Shown here in pieces: positions 9,799 through 21,047 of a stretch of 64,000 bases of DNA. The notes below the pieces were generated by a model. It was not told the origin of the DNA and did not search any database. It worked only from the letters and a program-made list of their open reading frames with translations. Each line of letters starts with the position of its first letter. Position 1 is the first letter of the stretch. Position numbers and translations under genes: made by a program. The stretch comes from Naegleria lovaniensis (lineage: Eukaryota; Heterolobosea; Eutetramitea; Acrasida; Naegleriidae), in contig NW_025407856.1 of the NCBI RefSeq assembly GCF_003324165.1, positions 62,001 to 126,000 of the forward strand. The letters are read 5' to 3'.

Positions 9799-12606
9799 AT
9801 GTTTTCTTCTTCTCCCTGTGTGTCATTGGACCAAGCATCATTTCCTCATCATGATGAGACGACAACAATTTCCACTGAACAGCATTCCTTCAGCAAGGAG
9901 CATTTCGTTTCAAACCCAAAGCTTGATGTCAGTAACGTTCTGAATCCAGAACATTCCAAACAAGACGCCAATTCGTTATCCGAGTCGTTGACTTTACCAA
10001 GCAAGAGCTGGAGAAGAAGGAATTAATAGTCCTGACTCCAAAACAACATTCAAAGAACTCAACAGCAAACTCATCGAATGGCCATCCATTTCAAACTTCT
10101 TCACCCCTTTCTATTCCATCCAACGACCTAAATGATTCCTATCCCCAATACGATGACACTTGTCTGGAACATTGCAACAATTCCTTTTTCGGATCAGCCG
10201 AACATGGAATTGCCACAACCACAACTGCAATGAATTCATCTCTCCCTTCGGCTAGGAAATTACGTAATCACAATGGTAAGACACATATCATCAATATTCA
10301 TATGCGACCAGATTTTGAGAGAATTCTCGAAAATGATTGCACTCTGCAATGTTTTCGAAATTTTGCCAATTCTCAACACGTGTTGGAGTCTTTGGATTGT
10401 TTGGTGGATATCAAACGCTACAAACAGATGGTGTTGAAATTATATCCTCAAATGAATTTGGAAGCTATGGGTGGACGACGATTTTCCACTCTCAGTAATC
10501 AATCATCGAATGGGAGTAGCAGTAATTATATCAATCATCATTCCACACGGCCATCTTCTCCTCATTCAACAACAACAACAACAACGGATGGAATGACCTC
10601 TCCTTCCTCCTTCAGAAATGTTATAACATCCACTCCTAATGGCTCCCAGGTTGAGAATAACATAAACTCTCCGCCGACTTCACCTTCTTCACAATCCTCT
10701 GTGATTGATTCTTGCTTTACTCCTTCGTGTGCCTCACCTAAAAGTGTCTCCAAATATGGATCTTTCAAAAAGTCGTTCTTTTCTTCTTTTTTCTCCATTA
10801 GTAAGGACTATCATCACAGTAGTGAGAGAGAATTAGAAACCATGATGGATTCTCCAAAGGAACTGCCTGAGCTTAATAACAACACTTCCTTCCAACATTC
10901 GAGTACAAACAGCAATCATCATATTAATACTAGTGACGACATGACAAACAACAAACAGGAATCCTCTAGATCCGTTTCTAGACGATCCTCTCTAAGGAAA
11001 AAACGACCTCCCATTCAACTTGAAAAGACAGATTCCCCTTCAGAGGTTGTAACGAGTGAATATTTCGGAAAACCCAATCATGATCTCAGCACATATTCAA
11101 GGCGAGACAGTATGGCAGGTGCTGCTTTGGAAACGAACCACTCTGAAGATCCAAAACCCTTCTCACTCTTTGACGACGCAACTTCCATCACGAGTTATGA
11201 AACGAGTACTTCCATGTCAGTTCGTTCTCCCTTGTCCTTTTTTCGTATTTCCAACCAGGATCATGAAAAGGAACGACAATTACAGGAAAAACTCTACTAC
11301 TTTGCCTTGCAAATGGTGGAGAATTACATTAAGGATGGAGCGCCGTATGGAATTAACGTGGATGGATCAACGAAACGACACATTGAAAATCATGAGAGTC
11401 TAGCCTCCATGAATCGCTTCACGTTTGATATGGATTTTATGAGCAAGTACAATCTATTCAATCGAGTCGAGTTGCAATTATTACTCCTCATTAAAGGAGA
11501 TGTATTGCCTCGATTTGCCCAATCGGAACTGTGGCAAGAATTTGTCTTGAAAAACGGCAAGCTAGCCGATGCGTGTTGTTATCCTGAGGATTTACAACGA
11601 GTGGAGCAACTCAAATACAGAAAGGCTGATTTCCTACGAGAATTCATTACGAATAAGGATTTAGAATTTAGTGAGATGGCTGCAGGAGATATGAGCTGTT
11701 TGCAACACATGCTAGGATCGGAAGACTTGAGTGTGTTTTTTAGTAAGGGTCATCAATTTGTCGACACTAATGAGGTTGGTGTTGGACCGTTCAATCTTGC
11801 AAAGGTCATTGGTTTTCTAGATTTCCCAGCTGAAGTAGTAGTGGCAGCTCAATGTTCCACATATGCCACGAAAAAGTTTCTTCCCACCACGAAATTTGAT
11901 CAGACTCTAGAGGGAGTTGAGATGCCATTTCTTCCTCATGAGTATGAAGTGGTGGATTTTTCAGATGAATCCAAAAAGCATATTTATCCAAGTTGGCTAA
12001 CAAAGTTTAACGTTGCATTTCCAAAACCATTTGGTATGAGAACGTGTTATGCAGCTGGTAAGTTTTAGTAGTTCCATGATCATGCAGAGACTAAAGCCAT
12101 ATCAACTTCTCTGGTCAACACTTTTAAAATGAAACTATTGAAGGATCTGTTTTCTTTGTCAATGGAAAGTATTTCACGATTAATAAGGCTATCTTGAACG
12201 AAGACAAGTATCCAGTTGCTACAAATATCTGAAAAAGAATGGCAAGATGGGTTCAAAAAAGACGACGAACAGCCTTTTCATTAGTGTTCATGTGACAACA
12301 CCCGTTTCAAAAGACAGATGCCACAATATCCATTTGGCAGTAATGAATGCAGGAGGATTTCTCAACATTCTTGCAGCCATGCTCTACAAACAAACAGTGG
12401 GCAAAGTGAGCGCTCAAGGCCAAAGCAACACCATTCACGAAATGAACGAATTAAAGAAAGATCGGTATCAAAATATCGAAGACGGATACAACAGAGCCAA
12501 ACATTTTCTTTCCCTCACGCTTCAAAGAATGGGAAAGACATTGGGAGTGGACTGTCCCTTTCCTCATTCGTTTGATCGGCTCCAACGATATGCCGATGTA
12601 AGATAA
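9799..12606 (+). CDS. RGS-START protein with RGS domain split by a low-complexity insert
   Basis: The first in-frame ATG is at 9799. The N-terminus is Ser/His-rich, with a break near 9993 that one extra base would repair, after which the frame runs through the ATG at 10230. RGS helices start with FERILENDCTLQCFRNF and SLDCLVDIKRYKQMV (residues about 29-72 counted from 10230). They resume at KLYYFALQMVENYI, ASMNRFTFDMDFM and DVLPRFAQSELWQEFV (about 375-465). About 300 Ser/Asn/Thr-rich residues lie between. The C-terminal part looks like a START lipid-binding domain (FDFPAEV-like start, NVAFPKPFGMRTCY, FFVNGKYFTI, LFISVHVTTPV, MNAGGFLNIL). An intron runs about 12059-12140, and a second break is near 12225. 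Predicted cytosolic G-alpha regulator with a lipid sensor; the START assignment is less certain than RGS. Confidence 0.65.
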
Positions 12607-12700
12607 TACAAAATAATTGAGTCAGTGGAATCAAAACAATAGACAAGTATCAGAGAAAGAAGGCTTTCATTGATCTAGTTCGCAACGTTCACTCGATCAT

Positions 12701-13013
12701 TTAAGCATTGGAAACTTGCATAATCTTGTATCCCCACCAAATAGCCCACAACCAACCAATCAAGAGCCAAGACAAGAACATTTGCAAAATACCAACAATC
12801 AAAGTGGAAGTCATCTTTTCCTTCTCGGAGGTAAGGATGGCAGCAAGAATAGTACCAAAACCAGGGAACAAGAAGTTAATGATCAAGATGATCATACCCA
12901 TTGACTTTTCAACTTTAGGAGTGCTATCTTCAAGGAGACCCTGTACAAGTTGTGGCACAATCAGTCCAATGTAAGCCTTTTGGAAAATATTTCACCAATA
13001 CCATACGTACCAT
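12701..13013 (-). CDS. Small two-TM membrane protein, SPEC3/stum-like
   Basis: Exon 2 encodes MIILIINFLFPGFGTILAAI, a polar loop (LTSEKEKMTS) and a second helix (LIVGILQMFLSWLLIGWLWA), then IWWGYKIMQ. The layout and the PGxGTI...GxLQ...GWxWxIWWG pattern resemble the SPEC3/stum family of two-helix membrane proteins, found in sea-urchin cilia and fly mechanosensory neurons. I assign it from remembered pattern only. There is no ATG at the head of exon 2. A plausible first exon is exactly an ATG at 13013-13011, joined by a 35-bp GTACGT...AAAG intron to give an M-A-Y-I-G start. About 91 residues. Convergent with the RGS-START gene. Confidence 0.5.
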
Positions 13014-13357
13014 TTGTGATGATTTCGAATTGAGATATTTTTTTTGATTAAGGGAAAAATGTAAGGCTGGGTCGGTTGGCTACTGTAGACCAACCAAAAA
13101 ACCGCTTTACAATAATCGTCGTCCAATAGAAATTGAGATTCCATGGCTCCTCAAGTACAAAGCGGCAAACGGTTGTCACCACTAACGCCTCTCGTCCCCT
13201 TCTCCTTATTAGATTTTTGATTTCAAATTATAAGGAAACAGAAATTAAATTCAACTTGTTCCACCATTGACTATTTATCGCTCAGTGTGTTGTATTGTCA
13301 TCAATGATTCTCAAATCAGACCGGGTTCTTTAGTACGGTAACTCCAGCCTTTCACGA
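13014..13357. other. Intergenic region with two adjacent inverted repeats
   Basis: Lies between the divergent small membrane protein and hybrid kinase A. It holds GGTTGGCTA at 13074-13082 paired with TAG-A-CCAACC at 13086-13095. Right after come CCGCTTT at 13102-13108 and AAAGCGG at 13159-13165. These could be stem-loops of an unannotated RNA or promoter palindromes. I recognise no RNA family. Confidence 0.35.
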
Positions 13358-15628
13358 ATGGGAGCGGTCATACCTTTTTTAATTCTTGTTTGCCTTTTTT
13401 CAAGCGTTGTTGACATTTCAAAAATTGTCTTCAGACGAGACACTCATTCTTGCTGTAATCAAAACAACAACTTTGTCAAAGAGATGATCATCCACTCAAC
13501 CGCCCGAAGGATGGGCAGTCTCGTAGAGGAACCTCTTGATCGACAACACGCAACAAAGGAGCAAAACTTGACTACACGCTCGTCTTCAATGCCAAACCAT
13601 CATGAAGTCGCTTCATCAAAAAATATTCTTCATCATCACAGCAGGACTTTGGAAAATACTACTTGGGCTGGAGATGTCTTTCAACATATTTTTAATGAGA
13701 CCACACATCCATTGGCCTCATCATCTAACGACTTCTTAACGCATATTAATCGGAATTGGGTGTTATCAACAAATTCAACTGCAATTTTACCGTATGCCGT
13801 GGCGATTCAATTTTTAATGATGCTAATTTATAGTGCACAATATTTGAGTTGGATGTCAAGCCTAACACTTTTCAGTTCATTTGTTATTGGATTTCCAATA
13901 CTTTTTAAATATAGAGCCATCACTAGCGGAGCTATACAGTGCCCACGGAAGAGATTTATAATCAAGAGAAAGCTTCCATAAAGGTAGCATTGGTATTCTT
14001 CATGATTCGATTTTTTCTTCTACGTGAACACAAAATAATATTGGTTCCTTACTTTTTCTTATTTGTGCTGCAGACAACCAAATTCACAAGGTATAGCGTT
14101 AAATGGTCGCTTATTCCAACGTATACGGCTTGTATTCTTTTCTTTTTGGATTTTCTATGTAGCATTTGTGTTCAAGGTTGGAATGGAAATACAATACGAG
14201 TCCTGACGGAGGATGTGTCACTAATCATGACAGTGTTTCTATTTGGATTTTCAACAATAACAACAGGAATAGATCTGAAAAGTAAGGTCAGGTCACTAGA
14301 ACAAACTAGCAAACAATTGGAAGAGGCTTTAAAGGCAAAACAAACTTTTTTAAGACACATTAGTCATGAATTTAGAACTCCATGCCTCTCTTCATTGGGA
14401 AGCGTCGAACTCTTGAAAGAAACCACTCTCACTGAATATCAGAGAGATTTGGTCGAAACCATTGCATCGGCCGATGGAATTTTGTTGAATTTAATTGAAG
14501 ACATTTTGACGTTGGCTAAAATTGAACATGAAAAAAAGTTGGAAGAGAAGGAAGAAATTGTCGACACTTCAAAATATGTTCAAGAATTTAGTTTGGGACA
14601 TTGTGTGAAAATGATTGGAAATATTATCAAGAGTTATTCCACACAATTCAATGTGAATGTTTTGGTCAAAATTGATGAAATGACCAAAGATATTGTTGTG
14701 AGAGCAAATCAAACAGAATTCATCAAATTATTTCAAATTTAATGACAAATGCAGTGAAAGCCTCAAAATCAGGAGATGATGTTGAACTGATTTGTGAAAC
14801 AAATTGCAATGAAAAGAAATTGGTGAATGGAGTGATGGAACAAGATGTGATTTTCAAAGTGAAAGATCGAGGAGTTGGAATTCCAAAAGAGAAACAACAA
14901 GTCATATTTGAACCTTTTTCTCAATTACATAATGTGAATGAATCGATTTATCCAAGTTCTGGTCTTGGATTGAACACTGTGTTGCACAATGTCACTTCCA
15001 TGAGAGGAACTATTCATCTGGAATCTGATGTTGGAAAAGGTTCTGAATTCACAGTCACTCTGCCACTTGAAATTGTTTCATCAACTTCAGACGATTCGAG
15101 CAACGAGCGGACAGAACTCGAGGTAGATCACTCTCTGAAAAAACAGCTCTCAATTCAAGAAAATTATTTGAAATTGTTTGCGTCGGCTGAGCAAACAGTA
15201 ATTTCTAAAAGCAAGGCAAAGATCATCATTGCCGATGACAATGCCATTAATCGAAAGGTCATTGTCAAGTTGATTGAAAGCTTGGGATTTGAAACAGATG
15301 CAGTGTGTGATGGACAACAACTCATTGAGAACATTGATGAGAAGAGACACAAATTGGTAATTACTGATATTGTAAGTGTTTGCGCGATCATGATTAATTC
15401 ATTTTACTTTTTCACTCGTGAACGGAAAACCAGAATATGCCAAATTTGAACGGAATTGAAGCTGCACGAATAATACGAGAACGATTTAAAGAAAGGATAA
15501 AAGTGGTGGCATTGACAGGGGATGTTCTTGCTGACACTCCATCATATCTATTCGACTCAGTCATCGTCAAGCCCTGCCACAAAGCAACCCTTAAACAGTG
15601 CATTGATTTGATATCATTCGAAGATTAG
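13358..15628 (+). CDS. Hybrid histidine kinase A (membrane TM region, HisKA, HATPase_c, REC; frame interrupted)
   Basis: The ATG at 13358 opens a hydrophobic N-terminus. Further membrane helices follow (AVAIQFLMMLIYSAQYL, FMIRFFLL, ACILFFLDFLCSI). A linker coil leads to HisKA with the phosphorylated His in FLRHISHEFRTP. HATPase_c has N-box LMTNAVKAS, G1 DRGVGIP, F-box EPFSQLH and G2 GLGLN. The receiver has IIADDNAINRK, phospho-acceptor D in TDI-NMPNLNG split by an intron (about 15372-15434), ALTGD and VIVKP. The frame breaks near 13938 and near 14711. At the second, the near-identical kinase B gene has one more A (AACAAGAATTC against AACAGAATTC here). Expected role: sensor with intramolecular His-to-Asp phosphotransfer. 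Close to 600 residues if bridged. Confidence 0.8.
14338..15076 (+). repeat. Near-identical kinase block, copy 1 (pairs inverted with 37907-38645)
   Basis: About 740 bp covering HisKA and HATPase_c match the reverse complement of 37907-38645. By eye I count nine substitutions, all synonymous, plus one single-base gap at about 14711. Flanking coding sequence on both sides is clearly diverged. Confidence 0.9.
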
Positions 15629-15710
15629 AAGTGTGTCAACATGGATTCATTGAATCATTAAGTTTTACACAAAATGGATTCGTTTAATAATGAAGATACG
15701 ATGACGATCT

Positions 15711-17216
15711 TTAAAACAATCCACCATAAGCATCCTCACATTCATCATAGAGTTCATCACACTCTTCTTCATAAGCTTGTTTTTCTTCTTTCTTGGCAAC
15801 CTTTAAACAAACGCTTGCATTCTTGGAAACCATCTTTTGGAAGGACTGAGAGATGCCTTTCTTTTCCAATTCATCGCGTTGCAATTTGGCTTGAGTCAAT
15901 AACTGCTCAATAATTCCATAATCATCATGCTCCAAGACCTTTGTATAGATGTCCTCAATGATTTTAGCTTCAATAAGCGCTTGTTCTCTGTTGTGTTCCT
16001 CAATATACTTGTTGAATTGAGCTTGATGGTCAGCAGCTTGCAAAATTGTCTTTTGTACAATGAATTCATTTCTCTCTCCTTGTTTTTCATATTGAGCTAC
16101 AAGAGCAGGTAATTCCGAAGCAGAGTTTGCAAATTTGGAATGGACATACGTGAGAGTATGTTCTTTCAATTGACCATTTTGCATATCAATGTATGAATAA
16201 GTAACACTTAAGAGTGGAACACCAGCACCTCTATTGAGCGCCTCAATCAACTCTGGTTGAGTCTTGAATGTTTGTTGAGGATTATAAACCAGAACACCTT
16301 CCACAAATCTCAAATCACGACAATAGACACCTCCCAAGGAAAGTCCGCCCACCAACGAAGCAAGATCATTCTTTTGATTGAAAGTCTTGACACTCACTCC
16401 ATTCAATCCTGTCACCTTAATGTTGAATTGCTTTCCAATTTGATATTGATATTTGCGAAGAGATCTCTCGAAAGCTACCTTTGCTCTCTCGTCACAATCC
16501 AAATAATAGTATTCTCCTTTACCAGATCGAGCAATGGATTGCAACCATTTCTCATCATATTCAGCACCAACACCAAATGAAGAAATGTGAACTTGATCTT
16601 CGACATCGAACTCTTTCAACTTTTTGATCAAGGAAGCTCCGAATACATTGACATCACATTCACCAACATTGGCCATTCCGTCACTAAAGAATGCAACTAA
16701 TTTAGTTCCTGGAGCTTCAGATTTCTTTAACAAATCTACAGCATAATGAATGGCATCAGCAATATTGGTAGATCCTTCTGTTCGAATGTTATCAATGGTA
16801 GCTAATTCGACTGTGGATTTCTTCTTTCCAGTAAATACTGTAGAAGGAGAATCAGAGTACTTGACCAAGTGGACAGTGTCTTGATCGTTCAAAAAGTTCT
16901 TGACCAATTCCTTGATCGCTGTTTTGCATACACTCAATTTTGTTCCTGATTGATTGTTCGTTAAACCTTCATCCATGGAACCACTGACATCGAGAACAAT
17001 ACAAACATTGACAGGAGTGTGAGATGAACGCTGATCATCGCTAGTTGGAAAGTCTCCAAACAGCACTCGGAGAAGAAATGGAATTTCACATTGAATACCA
17101 ACGTCTTCACGAGGCAAATGACCAGCATCAATCTTGACATTCACATTGATACTTTGTGGAGAAACAGAGTTCAACAATCCTTGAAATTTTTGCAATGCAG
17201 TTTGAGAGATTTTCAT
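15711..17216 (-). CDS. von Willebrand factor A domain protein
   Basis: Intact frame of 501 residues from the ATG at 17216. The VWA domain spans about residues 68-250, with MIDAS motif DVSGSMD near residue 75, the second metal residue in TEGSTNIADA and the third in FFSDGMANVG. The C-terminal half is mixed and ends in a helical, acidic tail (KKEEKQAYEEECDELYDECE). Similar stand-alone proteins with an N-terminal VWA (the eukaryotic VWA/Hint-like and ITIH-like groups) bind divalent metal and protein partners. There is no signal peptide, so it should be cytosolic. It converges tail to tail on hybrid kinase A with only about 80 bp between stops. No substrate can be inferred. Confidence 0.8.
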   Translation of the reverse strand: MKISQTALQKFQGLLNSVSPQSINVNVKIDAGHLPREDVGIQCEIPFLLRVLFGDFPTSDDQRSSHTPVNVCIVLDVSGSMDEGLTNNQSGTKLSVCKTAIKELVKNFLNDQDTVHLVKYSDSPSTVFTGKKKSTVELATIDNIRTEGSTNIADAIHYAVDLLKKSEAPGTKLVAFFSDGMANVGECDVNVFGASLIKKLKEFDVEDQVHISSFGVGAEYDEKWLQSIARSGKGEYYYLDCDERAKVAFERSLRKYQYQIGKQFNIKVTGLNGVSVKTFNQKNDLASLVGGLSLGGVYCRDLRFVEGVLVYNPQQTFKTQPELIEALNRGAGVPLLSVTYSYIDMQNGQLKEHTLTYVHSKFANSASELPALVAQYEKQGERNEFIVQKTILQAADHQAQFNKYIEEHNREQALIEAKIIEDIYTKVLEHDDYGIIEQLLTQAKLQRDELEKKGISQSFQKMVSKNASVCLKVAKKEEKQAYEEECDELYDECEDAYGGLF

Positions 17217-17554
17217 TTCTGGAAATAGCTTTGGGGAGGTGTCGACAAGGTGTGGTTTGTGTGTTTTTTTTGGATTGGATTGGGACTTTGAACCGGTTCA
17301 GCAGTGTGTTATTTTTAACAGTGCTGTTTTTGAAAGAAAGGTCAGGATGAACCTTGAAGATGAACTCTAGAGTTGAAGTTGTTTTCAATCTTGATTTCAA
17401 TTGCCGCTCAGGATATATACAGTTTCCTACTCTGTGGAATGTTTTTCATAAGTAAGGTGAGCAACAAACTTGCAATGTCATATACGCATGAAATGTCGTT
17501 ATATCACAAACGTTCTCCATCCATGATTAGAGCGTTCCGCAAACACCCAAAAAA
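17217..17554. other. Intergenic region between divergent genes
   Basis: Spacer between the VWA gene and the Ser/Pro-rich gene, presumably a shared promoter region. It contains T-rich tracts near 17263. No gene seen. Confidence 0.45.
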
Positions 17555-19547
17555 ATGCCAATTTACAGCATGGCCTCTCACAATCTTCATGCTTATGGGG
17601 ACGGAGAGGAGAAGGAGAACAGTAAGGAAAGAAAGATCGAGGAAGGAACAATGAAGGAATCCCCTAGAAGAGGCTTGGCACAAGCATGGCTCTCAGGGTT
17701 TAATCGTGAGAGAGTTAAGGCTTTTCATGATGAGAAGTTGGTTGATGAGAGAAACAATGTTCCAGAAGAAGACAAAAGAAAGCAAACCAGTGCCATTCAT
17801 GAAAAGAGTAGTCTAGAGAGTGTACAAGTAGAATATGATGAATCCAATTCACCTCCAATGTCTTACTCAAAGAACGTTTCATCAAATAACACAACAAAAC
17901 ACAGAGTAAGGATCGGAGGAGATATTACATTATCACCTAGGGAGAACAATGATTCGTTGGGTATGATCTCAAGAATATACAACAGCAATACCTCTCCAAC
18001 GAGCAACAACGAAGTCTATAAGGATGAGAAACCTCAAAAGAAGATTTTCCTAGGCAGATCTCTCTCATCACCAACACAACACGACAAACCAATGGCCCCT
18101 CCTTCTTCCTCTCCTTCCTTTAATCAACCATCCTCTCCAAGACAAACCAAATCGACATCAAGCTCAACAACGAACACAATGACTGGATCACCTCTCCGCT
18201 TCGATTCTTACTTGTCCTCGAGCGTTAAACTAGTGAAACAAATGATGGAAAAGTATTCTCTGAATGAAATTGCAACTCAACGAGTGGATGACTCCTGCTT
18301 CATTGCAAACCTTGTGAAAGGAGGATCACCAGTCATCGAGCAACAATCTTCTCCACGACATTCCTTTCAAAATAGGGTGGGTTCTCCGAGAATAGAAAGA
18401 GAATTGAGTTCATCTGTGAGCAGTCATTACGGTAGAGCTGTTGAGAACGCAAAAGGTAAGTTGTTGTAGGTTTAACTCTAACGTTCTATAAGATTGCTGG
18501 TTATTAGAATCGCCAAAGTCGTCCAAACAATCACCAATAGCGTCAGACAAGAAAAGATCTCAATCTCTTCTCGAGAAACATAAATTGGAGCTAGACGAAT
18601 TTTTAAATGACGTTTCATCATCTTCCTCCTCAGACGATGAAAGCAATCTTGAGGAGAACGATTCTAAATTGCCAGATCCAGCGAAAAACCCTAGAGAATA
18701 TTATGAGTTCATGTTAGCTCAAGCCTTGGCAAAGAAAAGTGAAAAGAAGGAACCAGGCTCCAATGAGTATGAGAAAATGGCAGATTTGACATTTGAGGAG
18801 TCCATGAGCACCCTCAAAAAGACGTTAGATTCTGCTGAAAGAATTAAGGAAGAGAGTTTGACGTCTCACACCCAAAGAAGAAGAGTGTATGACTCCCTGA
18901 AACGAGGATTAGGTGCAAGACCTTTTGATGGTACAAGTCCAGAAGGTGACGTAAAGCCACCACCAAGCTCGCCTCGTACTCCATTGCCACAACAACATCA
19001 ACCGTTACCAAATCCTTCCTCACCATCCCAAAATTCATATCAGCCAGCGTTTAAATTCGAAAATGAGGCCAGCACGATCGATACAAAACCAAGAAAAAAG
19101 GATTCAGCACTGGAGGTCTTTCAAAGGTTGTACACCATTAAAAAGCCTCCAGAAGATGAATCATCGACGAGTGAAACTCCGAGATCTCCAAGAAGCTCCA
19201 AAAGGCCTTCATCTCCAGCTAACGATACTTTTGTCAACAGAATGAAATTGTGTGAGGAGGAAAGGCAGCAACGACTGGAAGATCTTAGATCCAAATTCAA
19301 TAATAACCTTAAAAAGGATGTTAGTTTTTCTCCAAAAATTAATGACAACTCTAAATCCATGCAACGATCAGTGGAATCCTTATTACTTTGGCAAAAAGAA
19401 AAAACGAGTAGGAAAGAACAATTAATCAAAATCAAAAAAGAAAAAGAAGTGCCAAGTGAATGCACGTTCAGTCCTGAGCTAAGTCCTCGATCTCAAAAAC
19501 TTGCTAAGAAGAAGAGTACCATTCCAATAGCTCTAAGAGAATACTAA
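17555..19547 (+). CDS. Ser/Pro-rich protein with C-terminal FSPxI-type motifs, function unknown
   Basis: Two exons, 17555-18455 and about 18508-19547, joined in frame (AK-ESPKSSK) across a GTAAGT...TTAG intron of about 52 bp. Roughly 640 residues, mostly low-complexity Ser/Pro/Lys. Recurrent S-P sites (SSPRQ, GSPRIERE, SPRTP) look like proline-directed kinase targets. The C-terminal quarter is a charged helix (MKLCEEERQQRLEDLRSKF), then two related motifs (DVSFSPKINDNSK and CTFSPELSPRSQKLA). I recall this T/S-F-x-P-x-I pattern from protist and ciliary proteins of unknown function, but cannot name a family. Two closely spaced ATGs (17555, 17570) could start it. Confidence 0.65.
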
Positions 19548-19566
19548 GTTGTTATTATACAATAGA

Positions 19567-20455
19567 CTACATAAAAATTCCACCTGACTCTGATTGTACA
19601 TCAACTTTCATTTCTTTTTGATCTTGCACTATTGATTTCAAGTCCTCGATATCGTATTTAAATTCCTCCAATATTTCGTTAATTGAGTTTATCAATTCTG
19701 CATGATATTGTTTAAACTTTTTCAAGTCGTTTTGAAGCATGAGAAGTTTGGCTCCTCCCAATTCTTCTTCGTCACTGTGATGAGTGTGTTGACACGTTTT
19801 TTCATCGTGATCACATTCCAATTTCTTCTTTTCTTCATCACAGGATAGTTCTATTTTTTGAATGGAGATTGTCTAATGTGTTCGAAGTGGGCGCGAAATT
19901 ATCTTGTCACGTTATTAAGATTATAACAATACTCACAGTTTGTAGTTTGTCTCTTTCCAAATTTTGTAAATTATCGATCATTGTGGAGAATTTATCTTGT
20001 CCCAAATCTTTCAATTGTTGTTGCACACCTCTTATGTTTGTCGAAATTTCCTGGAATTCCTGTGTCGTGGTTTCAACCACTCGTTGATATTTAAGAATTT
20101 CAATCTTATCGTTCGGATTTGCTTTAAACGATTTAAACGAACTGGTGATCGAAATGCAAATATTAAAATTCAATAGTAAAATTTAGTAAAATAAAAAACA
20201 TAATACATTCATCATGATCCGCATCATTGTGTTGAAGAACACACCTCTCAAATTGCTTGTAAGCTAAAATCCGATCATTTTGCAAATCCAGCACTTTTGA
20301 AACCAATGTCAAGACACACTCTTCTTTGGTTTGCATTTTTTCAATAATTCTAAAAATGATTTTAAAATTCCCAAAGAAATAATTTTCTAAAATGTATTAC
20401 AATCATCGGAAGCTTATCTTCACCTCTTGAAATATGTTGAAGATAACATCATCAT
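19567..20455 (-). CDS. REX1B-domain (DNA repair REX1-B-like) coiled-coil protein
   Basis: Reconstructed from four exons. The first gives MLSSTYFKR at about 20455-20424. The second starts IIEKMQTKEECVLTL and includes LDLQNDRILAYKQFERCV. The third includes LKYQRVVETTTQEFQEIS, IRGVQQQLKDLG and MIDNLQNLERDKLQT. The last ends in acidic ...SESGGIFM with a His/Cys-containing DHDEKTCQHTHH stretch. The arrangement of an R-x3-Y-x2-F-E segment, a T-x2-F-x2-I-S-x2-I segment and LQxLExxKLQ matches my memory of the REX1B domain (Chlamydomonas REX1-B, human REX1BD), linked to DNA excision repair. The first 5' splice site (GTGAAG) is non-consensus, so the start is tentative. Neighbouring genes are unrelated. 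Confidence 0.6.
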
Positions 20456-21047
20456 CACCACAACTGCAATTTCAGTCTTCCGAGCGGGATGGCTTTTTAA
20501 AAAAAAATCATCTCCAAAGAAAAAGACGACGTCTGAGGTGAATTTCACTTAACTCACAACAAGAATCGCTTTGTTGCTGTTTGTTGTTGAGATTCACAAA
20601 CAACCGTCATCATCATCACACGCTGTGAGGATATCACCATCAAAGCTTTGGTACGCGATTATCTGTTTTAATATTACGGTTACGAAGTAAAACGTAATAG
20701 TAAATTATTGGTAAAACGAAATTGCTGTTACCAACGACACCATACTTTTGATAGGGTGAGGAGCTGCTGTGATTTTGTTTGGCTTTTGCTTGAATTGATC
20801 ATCATCATATTGATCCTACATCATTTTAACGGTTTTTTGATCATCACTGGCTCTTTGAATATCAAGCCTTGAATTTCAAATCTAGTGAATATTACCTATT
20901 CATTGATATTCACCAGAGGAAAGATTTCAACGGATTGATCTGAAACTGTTTTATTTACATGATTTTTCAGGTATTGATTGCTTCTCGGTACACACGTCTC
21001 TACGTATAGCTCAAGAACCAATAATAACCAATCAACAATAACCTCTC
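20456..21047. other. Intergenic region between divergent genes
   Basis: About 590 bp between the REX1B-like gene and the exonuclease gene. It contains homopolymer tracts (20500-20509) and a short inverted repeat ATTACG...CGTAAT near 20676-20700. No coding or RNA gene is recognised. Probably the promoter plus a long 5' leader of the downstream gene. Confidence 0.45.
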
